Assembly: GCF_030811835.1 (NCBI RefSeq)
Contig: NZ_JAUSRO010000017.1
Span: forward strand, 1 to 64,000
DNA: 64,000 bases
Direction: 5' to 3'
Source of the DNA: Variovorax ginsengisoli
GTDB taxonomy: Bacteria > Pseudomonadota > Gammaproteobacteria > Burkholderiales > Burkholderiaceae_C
Part shown: piece by piece, positions 48,500 through 57,481 of the stretch
Position numbering within the stretch: position 1 is the stretch's first letter
Layout: each line of letters opens with the position of its first letter
Notes under the pieces: model-generated
The model's input: only the letters and a program-made list of their open reading frames with translations
What the model was told of the DNA's origin: nothing
Database searches by the model: none
Made by a program: the position numbers and the translations under genes

Positions 48500-50038
48500 A
48501 TGCCTCGATCCATGAAGCCGCTTGCCCGCCCCCCTTTGCGAATTCTTGTCATTCACCGCGCCGATGCGGCCGGCGAGGCGCTGGGCGCCATGTTGCTGGG
48601 TTTGGGCCACGTCGTCGAAGTGGTCGATCACATCGCGATGGGCGTCGCGCGGCTGCAGCAGACACCGCCCGATGTGCTGATGCTGCACTCAGAGGGCGCC
48701 GGGCAACCGGACGCAGCGTTGATCGCCCGCCTTCGCACCATGGGCAACGCAGGCTGGATGCCGATCGTCTGCCTGAGCACCGGCGACGCGACCGGACCAC
48801 CGGAAGATGCCCACAAGCTGCTGACCGAGGCGCTCGAGCGAGGCATGGATGACCAGATCACCTTGCCCGATGGATTGGGGCTGCTCGCGGCCAAGCTTGC
48901 GCGTTACCAGGAGATCCTTGTCAGCCAGCGCGACGCGCAGGCCATCATCCAGCGCCAGCGCGACATCCACGACAACATCCTCCACGCCGTCCTGACGTTC
49001 GACGAAAGCGGCCGCGCGGTCGAAACCAATCTGGCGGCGCGCCTGACCTTCGGCGCGGCCACCGGGGAGCGGCTGATGGCCGCCAACCTGCTCGGTCGCA
49101 CCGACAACGGCCATGCGACCCTGCTTCTGGGGGGGCGCCTCGAACTGCAACGCATCGATGGCACCCGTTTCCAGGCTGAGATATCTTCCAGCCAGTGGAA
49201 AGAGGGCCAACAGGTCCGCACCACGCTCGTCGTTCGCGACATCACCGAACAATTGAGGGTCGAGCGCATGCGCGATGAATTCCTGGCCACGGTCAGTCAC
49301 GAACTTCGGACGCCGTTGACTTCGGTCTTGGGCGCCGTGGGGCTTCTTGCGGCGGGTGCGGCCGGTGCACTGCCGCCGCAGGCCATGTCGCTGGCGGCGG
49401 TGGCGCAACGCAACGGCGTACGGTTGAGCAAGCTGATCGACGACATCCTCGACCTCACGAAGCTCGAAGGCGACCGCATGATGCTGCACATGCGCTGCCA
49501 GCCGCTCGCACGTGTGATCCAAGAGTCGATTGCGGCCAACCAGGGCTATGCCAGCGGGCTGGGTGTGTACCTGCGCGCAGAAATGGAACCGCCCTCGCTG
49601 GTTGAGGCACTTGTTTGCGTCGATTCCGACCGCATGCAGCAGGTGTTTGGCAATCTGCTGTCCAACGCCATCAAGCATTCGCCACGCGGCGAGACCGTGG
49701 TTGTTCAACTGAGCAAGGTCAATGGCGGCTTTCGCGTCAGTGTGTCCGACAACGGTCCTGGCATTGCGCCCGAATTCCTGCCCCAGTTGTTCGAGAAATT
49801 CTCGCAGGAGGATTCGAGCGACCGGCGTTCGCTCGGCGGTGCGGGCCTGGGCCTCTATATTGCGCGGCTTCTGGTCGAGCGCATGGGCGGCTCCATCGAG
49901 GTTGGCACCCCTTTGCACGGCGGCGCCACGTTCAATGTGTGGCTCCCTCCGGTGGTCGGCGTGGCGCGTGGGGCCGATTGCGGCATGCAGGCGCTGGCGC
50001 CGCGCGGGGCGGGCGAGTCTTCTGGAGCGTCGACGTGA
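48500..50038 (+). CDS. histidine kinase with N-terminal pseudo-receiver and PAS domain
   Basis: A 512-residue soluble kinase. Residues 13-135 have the receiver fold, but the phosphorylatable Asp is replaced by His63 (VLMLHSEG) and the acidic pair is lost, so it is a pseudo-receiver. A PAS domain covers about 150-250. HisKA follows with His267 (ATVSHELRTPL), then HATPase_c (NLLSNAIKHSP, DNGPGIAPE, GGAGLGLYIA). It overlaps the next gene by GTGA and starts a seven-gene signalling operon, where it probably phosphorylates the following receiver. Confidence 0.88.
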   Translation: MPRSMKPLARPPLRILVIHRADAAGEALGAMLLGLGHVVEVVDHIAMGVARLQQTPPDVLMLHSEGAGQPDAALIARLRTMGNAGWMPIVCLSTGDATGPPEDAHKLLTEALERGMDDQITLPDGLGLLAAKLARYQEILVSQRDAQAIIQRQRDIHDNILHAVLTFDESGRAVETNLAARLTFGAATGERLMAANLLGRTDNGHATLLLGGRLELQRIDGTRFQAEISSSQWKEGQQVRTTLVVRDITEQLRVERMRDEFLATVSHELRTPLTSVLGAVGLLAAGAAGALPPQAMSLAAVAQRNGVRLSKLIDDILDLTKLEGDRMMLHMRCQPLARVIQESIAANQGYASGLGVYLRAEMEPPSLVEALVCVDSDRMQQVFGNLLSNAIKHSPRGETVVVQLSKVNGGFRVSVSDNGPGIAPEFLPQLFEKFSQEDSSDRRSLGGAGLGLYIARLLVERMGGSIEVGTPLHGGATFNVWLPPVVGVARGADCGMQALAPRGAGESSGAST

Positions 50039-50436
50039 GTGACGAGCTGCGCCGTGTGATGTGCGTCGAGGACGACCCGGACATCCGGCTCATCCTCGAA
50101 TTCAGCCTGGCCACCGTCGGTGGCTACGAGGTTTGCATGTGTGCCAGCGGACATGAGGCGGTGTTCGCCGCCCAGGTGTTTCGCCCCGACCTGATCCTGC
50201 TGGACGTGATGATGCCCGGCCTGAGCGGCCCTGAAACCCTCAGCGAGCTTCGCAAGCTGCCGGAGATCGCGGGTGTGCCGAGCGTCTTCCTCACTGCCAA
50301 GGCCTTGCCTGGACAGTTGGAGGATCTGCTGGAGTGCGGTGCCACCGGTGTGATCGTCAAGCCCTTCGATTCGGTACGGCTGCCGCGCGACATTCGCATC
50401 TACTGGGAGCATGGCCGTGCCCGTAAGGCAATTTGA
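50035..50436 (+). CDS. single-domain response regulator
   Basis: A 133-residue CheY-like receiver with no output domain. The acidic pocket is Glu12-Asp13-Asp14, the phospho-acceptor Asp57 (LILLDVMMPG), Thr87 (FLTAK) and Lys109 (IVKPFD) complete the site. GTG 50035 overlaps the kinase stop, with GGAG upstream. It probably carries phosphate from the kinase to the Hpt protein encoded next, which overlaps it by 26 bases. Confidence 0.92.
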   Translation: MSDELRRVMCVEDDPDIRLILEFSLATVGGYEVCMCASGHEAVFAAQVFRPDLILLDVMMPGLSGPETLSELRKLPEIAGVPSVFLTAKALPGQLEDLLECGATGVIVKPFDSVRLPRDIRIYWEHGRARKAI

Positions 50437-50761
50437 TGCGTTGCCCGAAGGCACGGCGCTGGCGTATGCTCGCATGCGCCAGCGTTTCGTTGCCGGACTC
50501 GCCGCACGCTGGGCAGAGATCGTGGCCGCCGAAAGCGACGCACAGCGCCAGTTCCTGCTGCACCGCATGAGTGGCGCCGCAGGCAGCTTTGGCTTCGACG
50601 AACTGAGCGTGGTTGCCCGGCGGGCGGAAGCCGCCGCAGAGGCGGCGATGGCGGCCGGCGGCCGGAACGCGCAGGCGCTTGAAACGCTGTGCGCCATGAT
50701 TGACGGCTTGGTACGATCCTCTGCATTTTTGCAATCGCCCCCACACAAGGAAACGCCGTGA
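50411..50761 (+). CDS. Hpt domain phosphotransfer protein
   Basis: A 116-residue helical protein. The Hpt motif HRMSGAAGSFGFDEL holds the phosphorylatable His51, followed by a second helix (VVARRAEAAAEAAM). Hpt proteins shuttle phosphate between receivers in phosphorelays. The start overlaps the receiver gene, and its stop overlaps the STAS gene start by GTGA, so the four genes are translationally coupled. Confidence 0.8.
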   Translation: MAVPVRQFDALPEGTALAYARMRQRFVAGLAARWAEIVAAESDAQRQFLLHRMSGAAGSFGFDELSVVARRAEAAAEAAMAAGGRNAQALETLCAMIDGLVRSSAFLQSPPHKETP

Positions 50762-51090
50762 AGCTCTTGGGCACCCTGGAGGGTGACAACGTCTTCGTTG
50801 TCGACATGCATGAGGAAAACCTCGACGCAAGCAACGTGCTCGCTTTCAAGGAAGCGGTGCAGCAGCTGCTCAAGGACCAAGCCCGGGTCGTGCTCGACCT
50901 CGAGGGCGTGCGTTTCATCGACAGCTCGGGCATCGGTGCATTGCTCTCTTGCATGCGCCAGGTGGCGCAGCAGCGCGGCGAAGTCAGGCTGTGCAATCTT
51001 TCGGGCACGGTGATTGCGCTGTTCGAACTGATGCGGCTCAATCGTGTCTTCCGTATCTACGACAGCCGCGCGGATGCGGTTGCGTTCTAG
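50758..51090 (+). CDS. STAS-domain anti-sigma factor antagonist
   Basis: A 110-residue STAS protein like SpoIIAA/RsbV. The phosphoacceptor region is FIDSSGIGALLS, with Ser56/Ser57 as the target. In partner switching the unphosphorylated form binds a kinase/anti-sigma protein and frees its target. The PP2C phosphatase and HATPase kinase needed for such a switch are both in one protein two genes downstream. Confidence 0.9.
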   Translation: MKLLGTLEGDNVFVVDMHEENLDASNVLAFKEAVQQLLKDQARVVLDLEGVRFIDSSGIGALLSCMRQVAQQRGEVRLCNLSGTVIALFELMRLNRVFRIYDSRADAVAF

Positions 51091-51111
51091 CCCATCACCG
51101 CGCCCGGTCCC

Positions 51112-51933
51112 ATGAACTTCGATGCTACGGGGCGATGCGTGCGCGCTGGCCGCGCAGCCGCAGTTGCAGCCGCCATGGCCCTGATCGGCAGTGTGGCGCA
51201 TGCCGGCCCGGTGCTCGACGCCATCCGGTTGACCGGTGTCGTGAAGATGTGCATTTGGCCGGCCTACCGCGGTCTGACGTTTCGCGACCCGCGCACAGGC
51301 GAGCTCCAGGGCATCGACATCGATCTGTCGGCAACGCTGGCGAGTCGGCTTGGCGTGAAGGTCGCGTACGTCGAATCTTCCCTCGACAAGGTGATTGATC
51401 AGCTCGAAGCCCTGCAATGCGATGTCGCCATGCAGGGCGTGGGCATCACGCCCGTGCAGCAGCAGCGCCTGCGTCTGACCGAGCCCTACCTGCGCAGCTC
51501 GCTCTACGGCGTGACCACACGCACCAGGCTGCTGATGCACAGGTGGGAGAACATCGATCAGCCTGGGGTGAAGGTGGCTGTGTTCGCCGGCACGGTGATG
51601 GTGGGCGCCATGGAATCGAGCCTCAAGCACGCGAAGCTCACGGTGGTGAGCGCCGCCTCAGGGTCCGCTGAAGACGAACTCGAGGCAGGCCGTGTCGATG
51701 TGCTGATCGTCGACTACCCGTACGCGCGGCGCCTGCTTGACCATGCCGAATGGACAAAGCTTGTCTCGCCCCCCCAGCCGTTTGTGCCGGTGGTCTATGC
51801 CTACGTGTTGCGGCCCGGCGATGACGAGTGGTTTCATTGGATCAACGACTTCGTTGCGCGCATCAAGCAGGACGGGTCATTGGACAAGACAATCGATAAA
51901 AACAGCTTGACCCTTGCCGTCGCCCGCGAATGA
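51112..51933 (+). CDS. periplasmic substrate-binding protein (PBP2 type)
   Basis: A 273-residue amino-acid-type binding protein. A signal peptide (RAAAVAAAMALIGSVAHA) is followed by the two-lobed fold: GELQGIDIDLSATLASRLG and LEALQCDVAMQGVGITPVQQ are typical. No ABC permease or ATPase is nearby, so it probably serves as a ligand sensor rather than a transporter. The stop overlaps the start of the giant PAS/PP2C gene by ATGA. Confidence 0.85.
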   Translation: MNFDATGRCVRAGRAAAVAAAMALIGSVAHAGPVLDAIRLTGVVKMCIWPAYRGLTFRDPRTGELQGIDIDLSATLASRLGVKVAYVESSLDKVIDQLEALQCDVAMQGVGITPVQQQRLRLTEPYLRSSLYGVTTRTRLLMHRWENIDQPGVKVAVFAGTVMVGAMESSLKHAKLTVVSAASGSAEDELEAGRVDVLIVDYPYARRLLDHAEWTKLVSPPQPFVPVVYAYVLRPGDDEWFHWINDFVARIKQDGSLDKTIDKNSLTLAVARE

Positions 51934-54900
51934 AAACGGCTCAGGCCTCCGTCGATCGAATCTTCAGAGCGCGCGTGCGCCAGTTGGGTTGGATCGGTGT
52001 GTTTCTCTTTTGCCTGGTGCTGGTGGTTGCGTCCATGGAGATGCTGGTCGAATGGAGGGAAACCGAAACGACGGCCATTGAGAGCCAGGCGCTCTACGCC
52101 CGCGTGCTCGAGGGGCAGCTCAGCGGAACGTTGGACGTGGTCGCCTCCAACCTGCGCAGCACGGGGGACATCCTGGCCTCCTGGATGTCTGATCTGGACC
52201 CCGTGCTCAGTGGACGGTTCCTCGCCGACCAGATTCAGGGCCAGGCGGCAGTGCGGAGCCTCTCGGTGCTGGATCTGGAAGGGCGTGTGCTCGCCAGCAC
52301 GACCATGGAGAACGTCGACGCCAAGGTGGCGTTGAGCGTGCTCGGCGGGGTGCCGCGCGATGGGTTCGAGCAGTTCGGCCCGGCTTTCATGGCCCGCGAT
52401 CTCACGCAGCTGTCGCGCGGCATGCAGCAGCCCACAGGCGTGATCGGCTTGCCGTTGATGCTGCTGGTCAAGCGGCCTTCGCAGCCCGCCTTGCTGCTGC
52501 TGGCCGTACTCAACCCCGATCTCTTCGCCTCGCAGCAACGCATCCTGGTCGGCGATGCCGCTTCGCGTACCGCACTGCTGACGTTCGACGGGCAACTGCT
52601 GGTGATCGGTGGCGACGTGACGCTCGAGCCCGGCAGCAGGCCCCATGGGTTGGTCGCGTTCAAGCGCTTTCTTCCGGCCGTCGAGCATGCGAGCTACATC
52701 GACGATCAGGGCATGGACGGCCGGCCCGCGGTCGGCGCGTTCCGCAGCCTGCGCACCTGGCCGTTCGTGATCGTGGCGGAACAGCCCTATGACGACATCT
52801 GGGCGCAGCTGTGGAGCGAAGCGCGCTGGATGGTCGCCACCGCGCTGTTTTGCATCATTGGCATCGGCCTGGCGCTGTCTCTTTTTAGAAAGGGCTTGAT
52901 CAAGGAGCGGGCCGCACAGTTGCAACTCGCATCGCTTCATGCGCAGGTGGCGCAAACCGAGGAACGCTGGAAGTTCGCCCTCGAAGGCGCTGGCGACGGC
53001 GTCTGGGACTGGGATCTGGTGACGAACGTCATGCAGCATTCGGCGCGCGTCGCCACCATGCTCGGCTACCAGGGCTACGAGGCCGGTGTTCACAATCGCG
53101 ACTGGAGGAAGATCATCCACACCGCCGACCTGCCGCGAGTCTCTGCCGCACGCCGGGCGCATGTCGAGGGCCGCAGCCCCGTGCTGCACGAGGAAATGCG
53201 CATGCGCTGCAAGGACGGCAGCTGGCGCCTGGTGCTGGTGCGCGGCATGGTGACGCCGCAGCGCGATGCCGCAGGCAGACCGGTGCGCATGACAGGCACG
53301 CTCACCGACATTTCCGAGCAGCGAGCCGCCGAGACCGCGCTGGCTGCCAGTCAGGCGCGGCGCCAGGCGGTGCTGCAGAGTTCGCTCGACGCGATCGTCA
53401 CCATCGATGGTGACTGCTGCATCGTCGATTTCAATGCCGCTGCGGAAACCATTTTCGAGCGCCGTTGCCAGGACGTGCTCTACCGGCCGATGCACGAGTT
53501 GCTGCTGCCGCCCGGCCAGCGACGCACGTTCCTGCAGCAACTGCGCCACTACGGCGTGGCGGGCGACTCGCCGATCGTCAATCACCGGGTCGAATCCGAA
53601 GCGATGCGTGCCGACGGCACCATTTTCCCGATCGAGCTGACCATCGTGGCGGTCAGCGCCGATGGCAAGCAGTGGTTCACCGCCACCATGCGCGACATCT
53701 CCGAGCGCAAGCGGGTCGAGCGCGCACTCTACGAAAGCGAGGCGCGGGCGCTGGAGACCTTCGAGCAGGCGGCTGTCGGCGTGCTGCAGCAGACGGCCGA
53801 ACGCAGGTTCATCCGCGTCAATCAGACGCTGTGCCGGCTGCTTCAATACTCGCGCCAGGAGTTCCTCGCGCTCTCGGAGGACGAACTTATCCATCCGGAT
53901 GACGTGGCAGCAGGCTCGCAAGCCTTCGATCGGCTGTTTGCAGGCGAACTTGCCACCTTTGCGCAGGAAAAGCGACTCCGTCGCAAGGACGGCATGTATG
54001 TGTGGGTGCGCCTGACCGCATCGATCGCGCGCGACGAAGAAGGCCAGGCGCTTTACATGATCGGCGTGGTCGAGGACATCGAGGGCCCGAAGAATGCACA
54101 GCACGAACTCGACGCGGCGCGCAAGCGCGAAGTCCAGTTCGGCGCTCGGGTGCAGCAGTCGCTGCTGGTCACGCCGCCTCGCTCCGTGCTGCCAGGCGTC
54201 TGGCTCAGCAGCTTCAATCACGCATCGCAGGACATCGACGGCGATTTCTTCGAGGTCATCCAGCCCGGGTTGCACTGCATCGACCTGATCGCTGGCGACG
54301 TGATGGGCAAGGGCATCAATGCGGCTTTGATGGGCGCCGCGGTCAAGATGCAGTTCGGCCGCTCGCTGGTCGAGCTGATGACGGCCGGCGCGCCGAACTC
54401 AGCCGCGCTGCCGACACCGGCAGACATTCTCAAGGCCGTGCACGATGCGATGACGCCGCATCTGCAGGCACTCGACGCATTCGTCACGCTGAGCTATGTG
54501 CGGATCGATCGTGCAGCCGGTACGTTGACCTGGGTCGGATGCGGCCACGAGGAGGCACTCCTGTGCAAGGCCGACGGCAGTTCGGTGCTGCTGCACAACC
54601 AGCAGCCGCCGCTGGGCGTGCTCGAGCATGGGGATTTTCTGCAAAACACACTGGCCGCTGGCGAGGACGACACGCTGCTGATGCACTCGGACGGTTTGTC
54701 GGACGCGCTGTTGCCCAACGGTCAGCGCGTGGGCTCCGCACTGGTTCAACAGACCTTCATTCGGCTGGCCAATGTCCATCGCGCGCCCGGCGCGATGTTG
54801 CATCAATTGCGCGACGAGCTGCTGCACTCGACCACGCTCACCGACGACACGACCATCCTGGTGGCGCGCATCTGCAACGTCAATACGCACAGCCGCCGGC

Positions 54901-55325
54901 TGGAGCTGCAGCCCAAGGCGTCTGCCATTCCGATGCTGCGCGGCCTGGTCGAGCAGGAGGCGAGAGCGTCTGAACTCGACGAATCGGCAGGTGTGCTGTT
55001 CGCGGTGGCCGCCACCGAAGCTTTCACCAACGTGGTGCGCCATGCGGTGGGCTTGGTCGAGGGCGCGCCGATCGAGGTATTCGTTTACCGATCAGTCAAT
55101 CAGCTCGAACTCGAGCTCGTCTATATCGGCGAGGCGTTCGTGCCGCCCGAAGAACTGCCTTTGACGAGTTTCGATCAATTGCCCGAAGGAGGATTCGGAC
55201 TCACCATCATTCGCAAGACGTGCGACGATGTTCAATATACGCATCGTGCCGGCGTCAACACAACGAGACTCACCTTGAATCTGCGTTCCGAACGAGCCAA
55301 GCAGATCGGATTGGATCTGATTTGA
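51930..55325 (+). CDS. membrane sensor with three PAS domains, PP2C (SpoIIE) phosphatase and HATPase_c kinase domains
   Basis: A 1131-residue protein. TM1 at about 20-40 and TM2 at about 308-328 flank a periplasmic sensing domain of the Cache/CHASE type. Three PAS domains follow (about 345-470, 475-605, 610-730). The PP2C phosphatase (about 750-960) keeps its metal residues: DIDGDFFEV, AGDVMGKGINAA, MHSDGLSDA, LTDDTTILVA. The C-terminal 150 residues are an RsbW-like HATPase_c: AATEAFTNVVRHA (N box) and PEGGFGLTIIRK (G box). So the phosphatase and kinase acting on a STAS protein are on one chain. Confidence 0.9.
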   Translation: MKTAQASVDRIFRARVRQLGWIGVFLFCLVLVVASMEMLVEWRETETTAIESQALYARVLEGQLSGTLDVVASNLRSTGDILASWMSDLDPVLSGRFLADQIQGQAAVRSLSVLDLEGRVLASTTMENVDAKVALSVLGGVPRDGFEQFGPAFMARDLTQLSRGMQQPTGVIGLPLMLLVKRPSQPALLLLAVLNPDLFASQQRILVGDAASRTALLTFDGQLLVIGGDVTLEPGSRPHGLVAFKRFLPAVEHASYIDDQGMDGRPAVGAFRSLRTWPFVIVAEQPYDDIWAQLWSEARWMVATALFCIIGIGLALSLFRKGLIKERAAQLQLASLHAQVAQTEERWKFALEGAGDGVWDWDLVTNVMQHSARVATMLGYQGYEAGVHNRDWRKIIHTADLPRVSAARRAHVEGRSPVLHEEMRMRCKDGSWRLVLVRGMVTPQRDAAGRPVRMTGTLTDISEQRAAETALAASQARRQAVLQSSLDAIVTIDGDCCIVDFNAAAETIFERRCQDVLYRPMHELLLPPGQRRTFLQQLRHYGVAGDSPIVNHRVESEAMRADGTIFPIELTIVAVSADGKQWFTATMRDISERKRVERALYESEARALETFEQAAVGVLQQTAERRFIRVNQTLCRLLQYSRQEFLALSEDELIHPDDVAAGSQAFDRLFAGELATFAQEKRLRRKDGMYVWVRLTASIARDEEGQALYMIGVVEDIEGPKNAQHELDAARKREVQFGARVQQSLLVTPPRSVLPGVWLSSFNHASQDIDGDFFEVIQPGLHCIDLIAGDVMGKGINAALMGAAVKMQFGRSLVELMTAGAPNSAALPTPADILKAVHDAMTPHLQALDAFVTLSYVRIDRAAGTLTWVGCGHEEALLCKADGSSVLLHNQQPPLGVLEHGDFLQNTLAAGEDDTLLMHSDGLSDALLPNGQRVGSALVQQTFIRLANVHRAPGAMLHQLRDELLHSTTLTDDTTILVARICNVNTHSRRLELQPKASAIPMLRGLVEQEARASELDESAGVLFAVAATEAFTNVVRHAVGLVEGAPIEVFVYRSVNQLELELVYIGEAFVPPEELPLTSFDQLPEGGFGLTIIRKTCDDVQYTHRAGVNTTRLTLNLRSERAKQIGLDLI

Positions 55326-55359
55326 CGGCAAAATCCCATTTTGCACACTACACTCAGGC

Positions 55360-56055
55360 ATGCACATCGCTTTGGTCGAAGACGACGTAGAACAAAGAGA
55401 CTTGCTGGAACTCTGGGTCACCAGCGGCAAGCACACCGTTGAATCGTTCGGAACCGCCGCAGCGCTCACACAAGCGCTGGCGGTTGGCCGTTTCGATGTT
55501 CTCATTCTCGACTGGCTGCTGCCCGACGGCACCGGTGCCGATGTGCTGCAATGGACGCGCCATCATCTCGGATGGGCCCTGCCGGTGATCGTGGTCACCG
55601 CCCGCGAAGACGAGGCCACCGTCGTGTCGGCACTCAAGGCTGGCGCCGACGACTATGTCGTCAAGCCTGCCAAACCCATGGAACTGCTCGCCCGCATCGA
55701 AGCGGTGGTTCGCCGCGTACAGCCGGCCGGCATTCCCGTACTGCGCGTCGGTGCCTATGAAATTGATATTGCGCAGCACCGTCTTTTCGTCGACCGTTTG
55801 CCCGTGGCCATGACCCAGAAGGAATTCGACCTGTCGGTCTATTTCTTCCAGAACCCGGGCAAGCTTTTTTCGCGTGACCATTTGCTCGACAAGATCTGGG
55901 GCCTGAATGCGGACATCGATACCCGCACGGTCGATACCCATGTCAGCCGCCTGCGCAAGAAGCTGCGACTTGGAACCGCCACCGGCTGGACGCTGTCTTC
56001 CGTGCACGGCTACGGCTATCGATTCGATCGTACCGACAACACCGCAGAAAGCTAG
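55360..56055 (+). CDS. OmpR/PhoB-family response regulator
   Basis: A 231-residue two-domain regulator. The receiver has Asp51 (LILDWLLPDG) and a VVKPA lysine; the C-terminal winged helix (about 130-225) contains MTQKEFDLSVYF and the DTHVSRLRKKL recognition helix. It starts 34 bases after the giant sensor and is the only DNA-binding output of the operon. Its kinase may be the upstream histidine kinase. Confidence 0.92.
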   Translation: MHIALVEDDVEQRDLLELWVTSGKHTVESFGTAAALTQALAVGRFDVLILDWLLPDGTGADVLQWTRHHLGWALPVIVVTAREDEATVVSALKAGADDYVVKPAKPMELLARIEAVVRRVQPAGIPVLRVGAYEIDIAQHRLFVDRLPVAMTQKEFDLSVYFFQNPGKLFSRDHLLDKIWGLNADIDTRTVDTHVSRLRKKLRLGTATGWTLSSVHGYGYRFDRTDNTAES

Positions 56056-56064
56056 GCTTTCCCT

Positions 56065-56082
56065 GGCTGCTCTGACGCAGCC
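56065..56082. terminator. hairpin between the OmpR-type regulator and the BLUF-EAL gene
   Basis: Perfect arms GGCTGC and GCAGCC around 6 bases, placed between convergent stops and followed by a short AT-rich run. It is a probable shared terminator without a strong T-run. Confidence 0.4.
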
Positions 56083-56087
56083 CAGAT

Positions 56088-57395
56088 TTACGCAGCGGTG
56101 CCGGGCCACAGGTTCATGGCCTGCGCATACTTGGAATAGGCGTTGAGCAGCAGGTTGCGCGGCAGCGGTCTTTCGGGGAAGACAGCGGTCGGCAGGTGTT
56201 CGAAACCTGGCTTGGCGAACAGGTAGCCCTGGAACAGGCACAGTCCTTCGCCCTCCAGCCAGCGCAATTCTTCCAGCGACTCGATGCCCTCGGCGATGAC
56301 GTCGATGCGCAGTTCGTGGCACAGCCCCACGATGGCGCGAACGATGGACTGCCGGGGGGCATCGGCTTCGATGCGCCGCACCAGCGCGATGTCCACCTTG
56401 ATCTGGTCGGGCTGGAAGTCGGCCAGCAGGTTCAAGCCTGAATGGCCGGCGCCGAAATCGTCGATCGCCACCTTCACGCCCTGGCGCCGGTAGGTGCTGA
56501 TCAGGTCGGCGAAACGTCGATGATCCTGGATGGCTTCGCTCTCTGTCACTTCGATGACGATGCGGTCCAGCGAGATGTTGAACCGAAGCGCGGCCTCGAC
56601 GGTGCTCTCGATCATGGCTTGCGACACGAAGGCGCTTTGCGGCAGGAAGTTGAGGTTGAGGTCGCAGCGGATGCCCAGCCGCGAGGCCATTTCGATGGCC
56701 GCGACGCGCCCTTCGGCGTCGAAGCGGTAGAGCTCTGCCGGTGGCACGGCGCTGAGCACCTGAAAGGCCGACTCTCCGCGTGCACCTCGTATCAGCGCCT
56801 CGTAGGAAACCACTTCGCAGGCGAAACTGTCCACAATCGGCTGGAAGGCATAGCTGACGCCCATGGGCGAGACGTGCCGCAGCGGTGGTGCCGGCAGCAC
56901 CCCCTCGCCGCCGCCCGTCGACGCATGCGGGCCGCGCTGACTCGAGCGCGCCGCCCGCTCGACGATCTTCTGGCGCCAGCGTCCGTTGGCAAACGCGTGC
57001 ATCACGCGCAGTGCGCGTTCGCGGTCGAGCTGGGTGAAGCCGGCACCGCGCGCGAAAAAATCGCCGACGCCGTCGATCGCGCAGAGCTCGCTGCGCGTCA
57101 TCTCGGTGAATGCCATCGACCATTCGCTGAAGGTCCGTTTGTCCACCGCTTCCCGCACGATTCGTACCCCGGCGTGGTGGCGCTGGTCCTGGAGGATCTT
57201 GGCGTACTTCGCTTCCACCGCTGCGGGCGGACCTTCGAGCACCTGCAGGAAGTTACCTTCCTCGTGCAGGAGCAGGCCGGTTAGTCCGGCGCGCTCATTG
57301 GACCGGCTGGCTTTGCGTGCAAGCTCATGCAGCGCTGCCGTATCGAACGGGCTGGTCGCTCGACTGGCATAAATGATGTGGATGAGCGCTGGCAT
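56088..57395 (-). CDS. BLUF blue-light sensor / EAL cyclic-di-GMP phosphodiesterase
   Basis: A 435-residue photoreceptor. The BLUF domain (1-95) binds FAD; Tyr9, Asn33 and Gln51 occupy the positions of the photocycle residues, with the same spacing as in AppA. A linker leads to an EAL domain (about 185-420) with intact catalytic residues: the EALIRG Glu, NLNFLP Asn, EVTESE, DDFGAG, the IKVD lysine, EGIES and FQGYLF. Light should raise c-di-GMP hydrolysis and so motility. The start has GGAAAG upstream. A sigma-28-like promoter lies 60 bases upstream. Confidence 0.93.
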   Translation of the reverse strand: MPALIHIIYASRATSPFDTAALHELARKASRSNERAGLTGLLLHEEGNFLQVLEGPPAAVEAKYAKILQDQRHHAGVRIVREAVDKRTFSEWSMAFTEMTRSELCAIDGVGDFFARGAGFTQLDRERALRVMHAFANGRWRQKIVERAARSSQRGPHASTGGGEGVLPAPPLRHVSPMGVSYAFQPIVDSFACEVVSYEALIRGARGESAFQVLSAVPPAELYRFDAEGRVAAIEMASRLGIRCDLNLNFLPQSAFVSQAMIESTVEAALRFNISLDRIVIEVTESEAIQDHRRFADLISTYRRQGVKVAIDDFGAGHSGLNLLADFQPDQIKVDIALVRRIEADAPRQSIVRAIVGLCHELRIDVIAEGIESLEELRWLEGEGLCLFQGYLFAKPGFEHLPTAVFPERPLPRNLLLNAYSKYAQAMNLWPGTAA

Positions 57396-57454
57396 TGAGA
57401 TCTTTCCGATTGAGGCCTGTCCGATGTGTGTCGCCACCCAGCGGGCGTATGTGT

Positions 57455-57481
57455 CTATCGGACATATCGGGAAAGATTTGA
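57455..57481 (-). promoter_or_regulatory. sigma-28 (FliA)-like promoter of the BLUF-EAL gene
   Basis: On the minus strand, TCAA is followed by a 15-base spacer and TCCGATAG, matching 6 of 8 positions of the GCCGATAA -10 element. The start codon lies 60 bases downstream. The rest of 57396-57666 shows no gene. Confidence 0.5.
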
